Shown here: positions 34,329 through 35,528 of the stretch, piece by piece
Layout of the letters: the number at the start of each line of letters is the position of its first letter
Numbering within the stretch: position 1 is the stretch's first letter
Assembly (NCBI GenBank): GCA_016776705.1
Contig: JADHSW010000002.1
Coordinates: 1 to 35,528, forward strand
Origin: Rhodospirillales bacterium
GTDB taxonomy: Bacteria > Pseudomonadota > Alphaproteobacteria > Rhodospirillales > JABHCV01
DNA: 35,528 nucleotides
Direction: 5' to 3'
The notes under the pieces: model-generated
Told to the model about the DNA's origin: nothing
Databases searched by the model: none
Seen by the model: the letters and a program-made list of their open reading frames with translations, nothing else
Program-made: the position numbers and the translations under genes

Positions 34329-34925
34329 ATGAAGAATATATCTAAGGGAATTGCCCTGTTTAGCTTTGTTGCTTTGGCTGGCTGTGCCCAACCAGAACTT
34401 CCCCTGGATCATTATTACCGTCTGCAAATCCAGGCGCCGGAAAAGACCACGGGCGATGCCCTGTTCAAGGGCGTCATCGAAGTCCAGCGCTTCGTCGCCG
34501 ATGGTCTGACTGCCGGTCGTCCCATCGTCTATTCCGAAGCAGGAAGCGAACATCAGTTATTGGAATATCATTATCATTTCTGGACCGAGCCGCCGATTGT
34601 CATGCTGCGCGACCAGCTGATCGACTACATGCGCGCCGCCAATGCAGCTGAATTGATCGTCTCGCCTGAAATGCGGTCCCGACCGGATTACCGTTTGACC
34701 GGCAAGATCAAGAGACTGGAAAAAGTTGTCGGACCCAATCCCAGCGCCATAGCCGAGCTGGAGCTTGGTCTGCAAAATGAAAAAAATGGCGACATTGTCA
34801 ATCTTGCCAACTATCGCATAGAAGTGGGCGCGCAATCGCAATCCGTCAGCGACGCTGTGATCGCCATGAACAAGGCCCTTACCGAAATCTACGCTCGTTT
34901 CGTCGCCAGTTTGCGCAAACTGTAG
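34329..34925 (+). CDS. ABC-type transport auxiliary lipoprotein (PqiC/ABC_trans_aux-like)
   Basis: A 198-residue lipoprotein. The signal peptide ends in the lipobox LAGC (FVALAGCAQPE), so the mature protein would be lipid-anchored and periplasmic, probably in the outer membrane. The mature part begins LDHYYRLQIQAP, and IEVQRFVADGLTAGRPIVY and YHYHFWTEPPIVMLRDQLIDYM follow, the pattern of the ABC transport auxiliary family that includes PqiC. ATG 34329 with AAAGGTGGG upstream was chosen over a GTG 9 nt earlier. It closes the operon, and an IS3-type remnant begins directly after its stop. A slight C-terminal truncation by that event cannot be excluded. Confidence 0.88.
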   Translation: MKNISKGIALFSFVALAGCAQPELPLDHYYRLQIQAPEKTTGDALFKGVIEVQRFVADGLTAGRPIVYSEAGSEHQLLEYHYHFWTEPPIVMLRDQLIDYMRAANAAELIVSPEMRSRPDYRLTGKIKRLEKVVGPNPSAIAELELGLQNEKNGDIVNLANYRIEVGAQSQSVSDAVIAMNKALTEIYARFVASLRKL

Positions 34926-35054
34926 GAAACCCGGCAGGATGTGTTCGATTACATCGAGATGTTCTACAATCCAAAACGCAAGCATGTTAGAAACGGGATG
35001 CTGTCGCCCGTCGAGTTAGAACGGCAGCAAGAAACGAGAACCGAAGGCGTCTAG
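34926..35054 (+). pseudogene. C-terminal remnant of an IS3-family transposase (OrfB)
   Basis: The frame starting right after the lipoprotein stop reads ETRQDVFDYIEMFYNPKRKH and then VRNGMLSPVELERQQ, ending EGV*. This is the well-known C-terminal end of IS3-group OrfB, downstream of the catalytic DDE residues. After the stop the frame continues KTRGYSTPQAL, also familiar from IS3-type ends. About 42 codons remain and no start, catalytic domain or left inverted repeat is seen, so it is a decayed relic. Matching was by eye. Confidence 0.85.
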
Positions 35055-35187
35055 AAAACTAGGGGCTATTCAACCCCCCAGGCATTGATGGGCCATAAAA
35101 GAGTCCCGACAGTATAAATACGGGCGCTCAGAGGTACACTCGAACCCCGGGGCCCCGTCTTTGAATCTGTTAAGTGCTTGAAAAAAT

Positions 35188-35232
35188 TGGTCGGAGTGAG
35201 AGGATTTGAACCTCCGGCCCCCGCCTCCCGAA
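35188..35232 (-). other. 45-bp 3' half of tRNA-Pro(CGG): putative attachment-site copy
   Basis: On the minus strand the sequence runs from the anticodon loop TTCGGGA through a T-arm (GGAGG TTCAAAT CCTCT), the acceptor 3' strand CACTCCG, A and CCA. The 5' half is absent: no CGGAGTG 5' acceptor strand is found to the right, and the bases where the 5' anticodon stem should be (CCCCA) do not pair properly. Loss of match at the anticodon loop is typical of tyrosine-recombinase att cores. A T-rich stretch follows the CCA, as after a normal tRNA gene. This is not a functional tRNA. Confidence 0.78.
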
Positions 35233-35404
35233 TGGGGCTGGTATAATAAAAACGTAAGTAAATCAATGAGTTGTTCGGGCGCTGTTGCGGCTTTTACCGG
35301 ATAAAACCAAATAGAATGGAACAAGAAGGAATAGTCAGGGCACAATTTTGGCACAATGGGTTCACAGTAGATATCGGCTCAGTGCGTGTTTTGCGACTTG
35401 CAGT
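35233..35404. other. Presumed left end of an integrated element, no gene seen
   Basis: DNA to the right of the tRNA fragment. It contains near-repeats GGCACAATTTTGGCACAAT around 35338-35357 (GGCACAA twice) but no supported coding region. The track ORFs crossing the tRNA fragment are judged artefacts. Confidence 0.35.
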
Positions 35405-35528
35405 TTATGTCATAACAACCGGGATGCCTGTAAAATCCCTCATGGGAATGGCGGTTGCTTTTCCGTTGGCTAAGGCTTTGTCGTCGGCTTCAATGGGTGC
35501 CTCATTGGCATCTACAAACAAGCATCCA
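35405..35528 (-). CDS. Partial ORF at right edge, unrecognised
   Basis: A reverse-strand frame open from the window edge to TAA (complement of 35405-35407), about 40 codons. It reads FVDANEAPIEADDKALANGK and ends FTGIPVVMT. The composition is protein-like, but the + strand also has an open frame here and no family is recognised. If real, it is the C-terminus of a gene in the element to the right of the attachment site. Confidence 0.3.
   Translation of the reverse strand, partial: GCLFVDANEAPIEADDKALANGKATAIPMRDFTGIPVVMT

Noticed and set aside
35070-35354. Minus-strand 94-aa ORF in the track (and the overlapping 66-aa one)
   Set aside because: It reads through the tRNA-Pro fragment, so its codons are explained by tRNA sequence; no ribosome binding site or family resemblance.
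1-35528. CRISPR arrays, rRNA genes and complete tRNA genes
   Set aside because: No regularly spaced repeats or rRNA sequence were found, and the only tRNA-like sequence is the truncated tRNA-Pro fragment.

Overview
The window looks like chromosomal DNA of a free-living, motile, aerobic, PHA-storing alphaproteobacterium, most likely Rhodospirillales or a related marine order. The grounds are the gene order (ubiG | lysC, ptsP, rodZ-like, ispG, hisS, hemA, prfA, prmC, DUF4167, clpB), the alphaproteobacteria-typical FlaF and DUF4167 proteins, and moderate GC. I made no database search, so the order-level placement is an inference.

Layout. (1) 1-14.4 kb is a housekeeping block. ubiG runs off the left edge and is divergent from lysC. 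lysC is followed on the + strand by a flavin-dependent nitronate monooxygenase/FabK-like enzyme, ptsP (EI-Ntr), a RodZ-like membrane HTH protein, ispG, hisS, hemA (glutamyl-tRNA reductase), prfA, prmC and a DUF4167 gene with an AT-hook-like tail. A MOSC protein gene converges on this block. (2) 14.4-20.6 kb holds clpB behind a sigma-32-like promoter, a small SAM methyltransferase, a compact flagellin, flaF, and a convergent M23 endopeptidase gene. (3) 20.7-26.9 kb (minus strand) is a respiratory cluster transcribed leftward: subunit III, SCO copper chaperone, subunit II, subunit I, a strong intrinsic terminator, then a 38-aa single-TM microprotein, a DUF420 membrane protein and a divergent heme-copper-oxidase-like subunit I. 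(4) 26.9-27.7 kb holds an intergenic region rich in hairpins and a small cysteine-rich GDCCVxC-family gene. (5) 27.7-29.5 kb is phaC. (6) 29.5-34.9 kb is a tight operon: a GAF-PP2C-HATPase protein, a STAS protein, MlaE, MlaF, MlaD and an auxiliary lipoprotein. (7) 34.9-35.5 kb is a mobile-DNA scar: a C-terminal remnant of an IS3-type transposase, then a 45-bp 3' half of tRNA-Pro(CGG) that looks like an attachment-site copy, with element-like DNA running off the right edge.

The two best candidates for something undescribed are these. First, a complete partner-switching module (serine phosphatase plus anti-sigma-type kinase in one protein, and a STAS protein with an intact phospho-site motif) is built into an Mla-type lipid transporter operon, where the STAS protein occupies the place of MlaB. 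Second, a heme-copper-oxidase paralogue retains the heme-ligand histidines but appears to lack the His-His pair of CuB. It is encoded with DUF420 and a microprotein just downstream of a terminal oxidase operon. The oxidase subunit I itself has altered proton-channel residues.

Starts were moved downstream from the ORF-track starts where conservation or a ribosome binding site favoured an internal codon. Translations and motifs were read by eye; promoter, hairpin and start calls are inferences.
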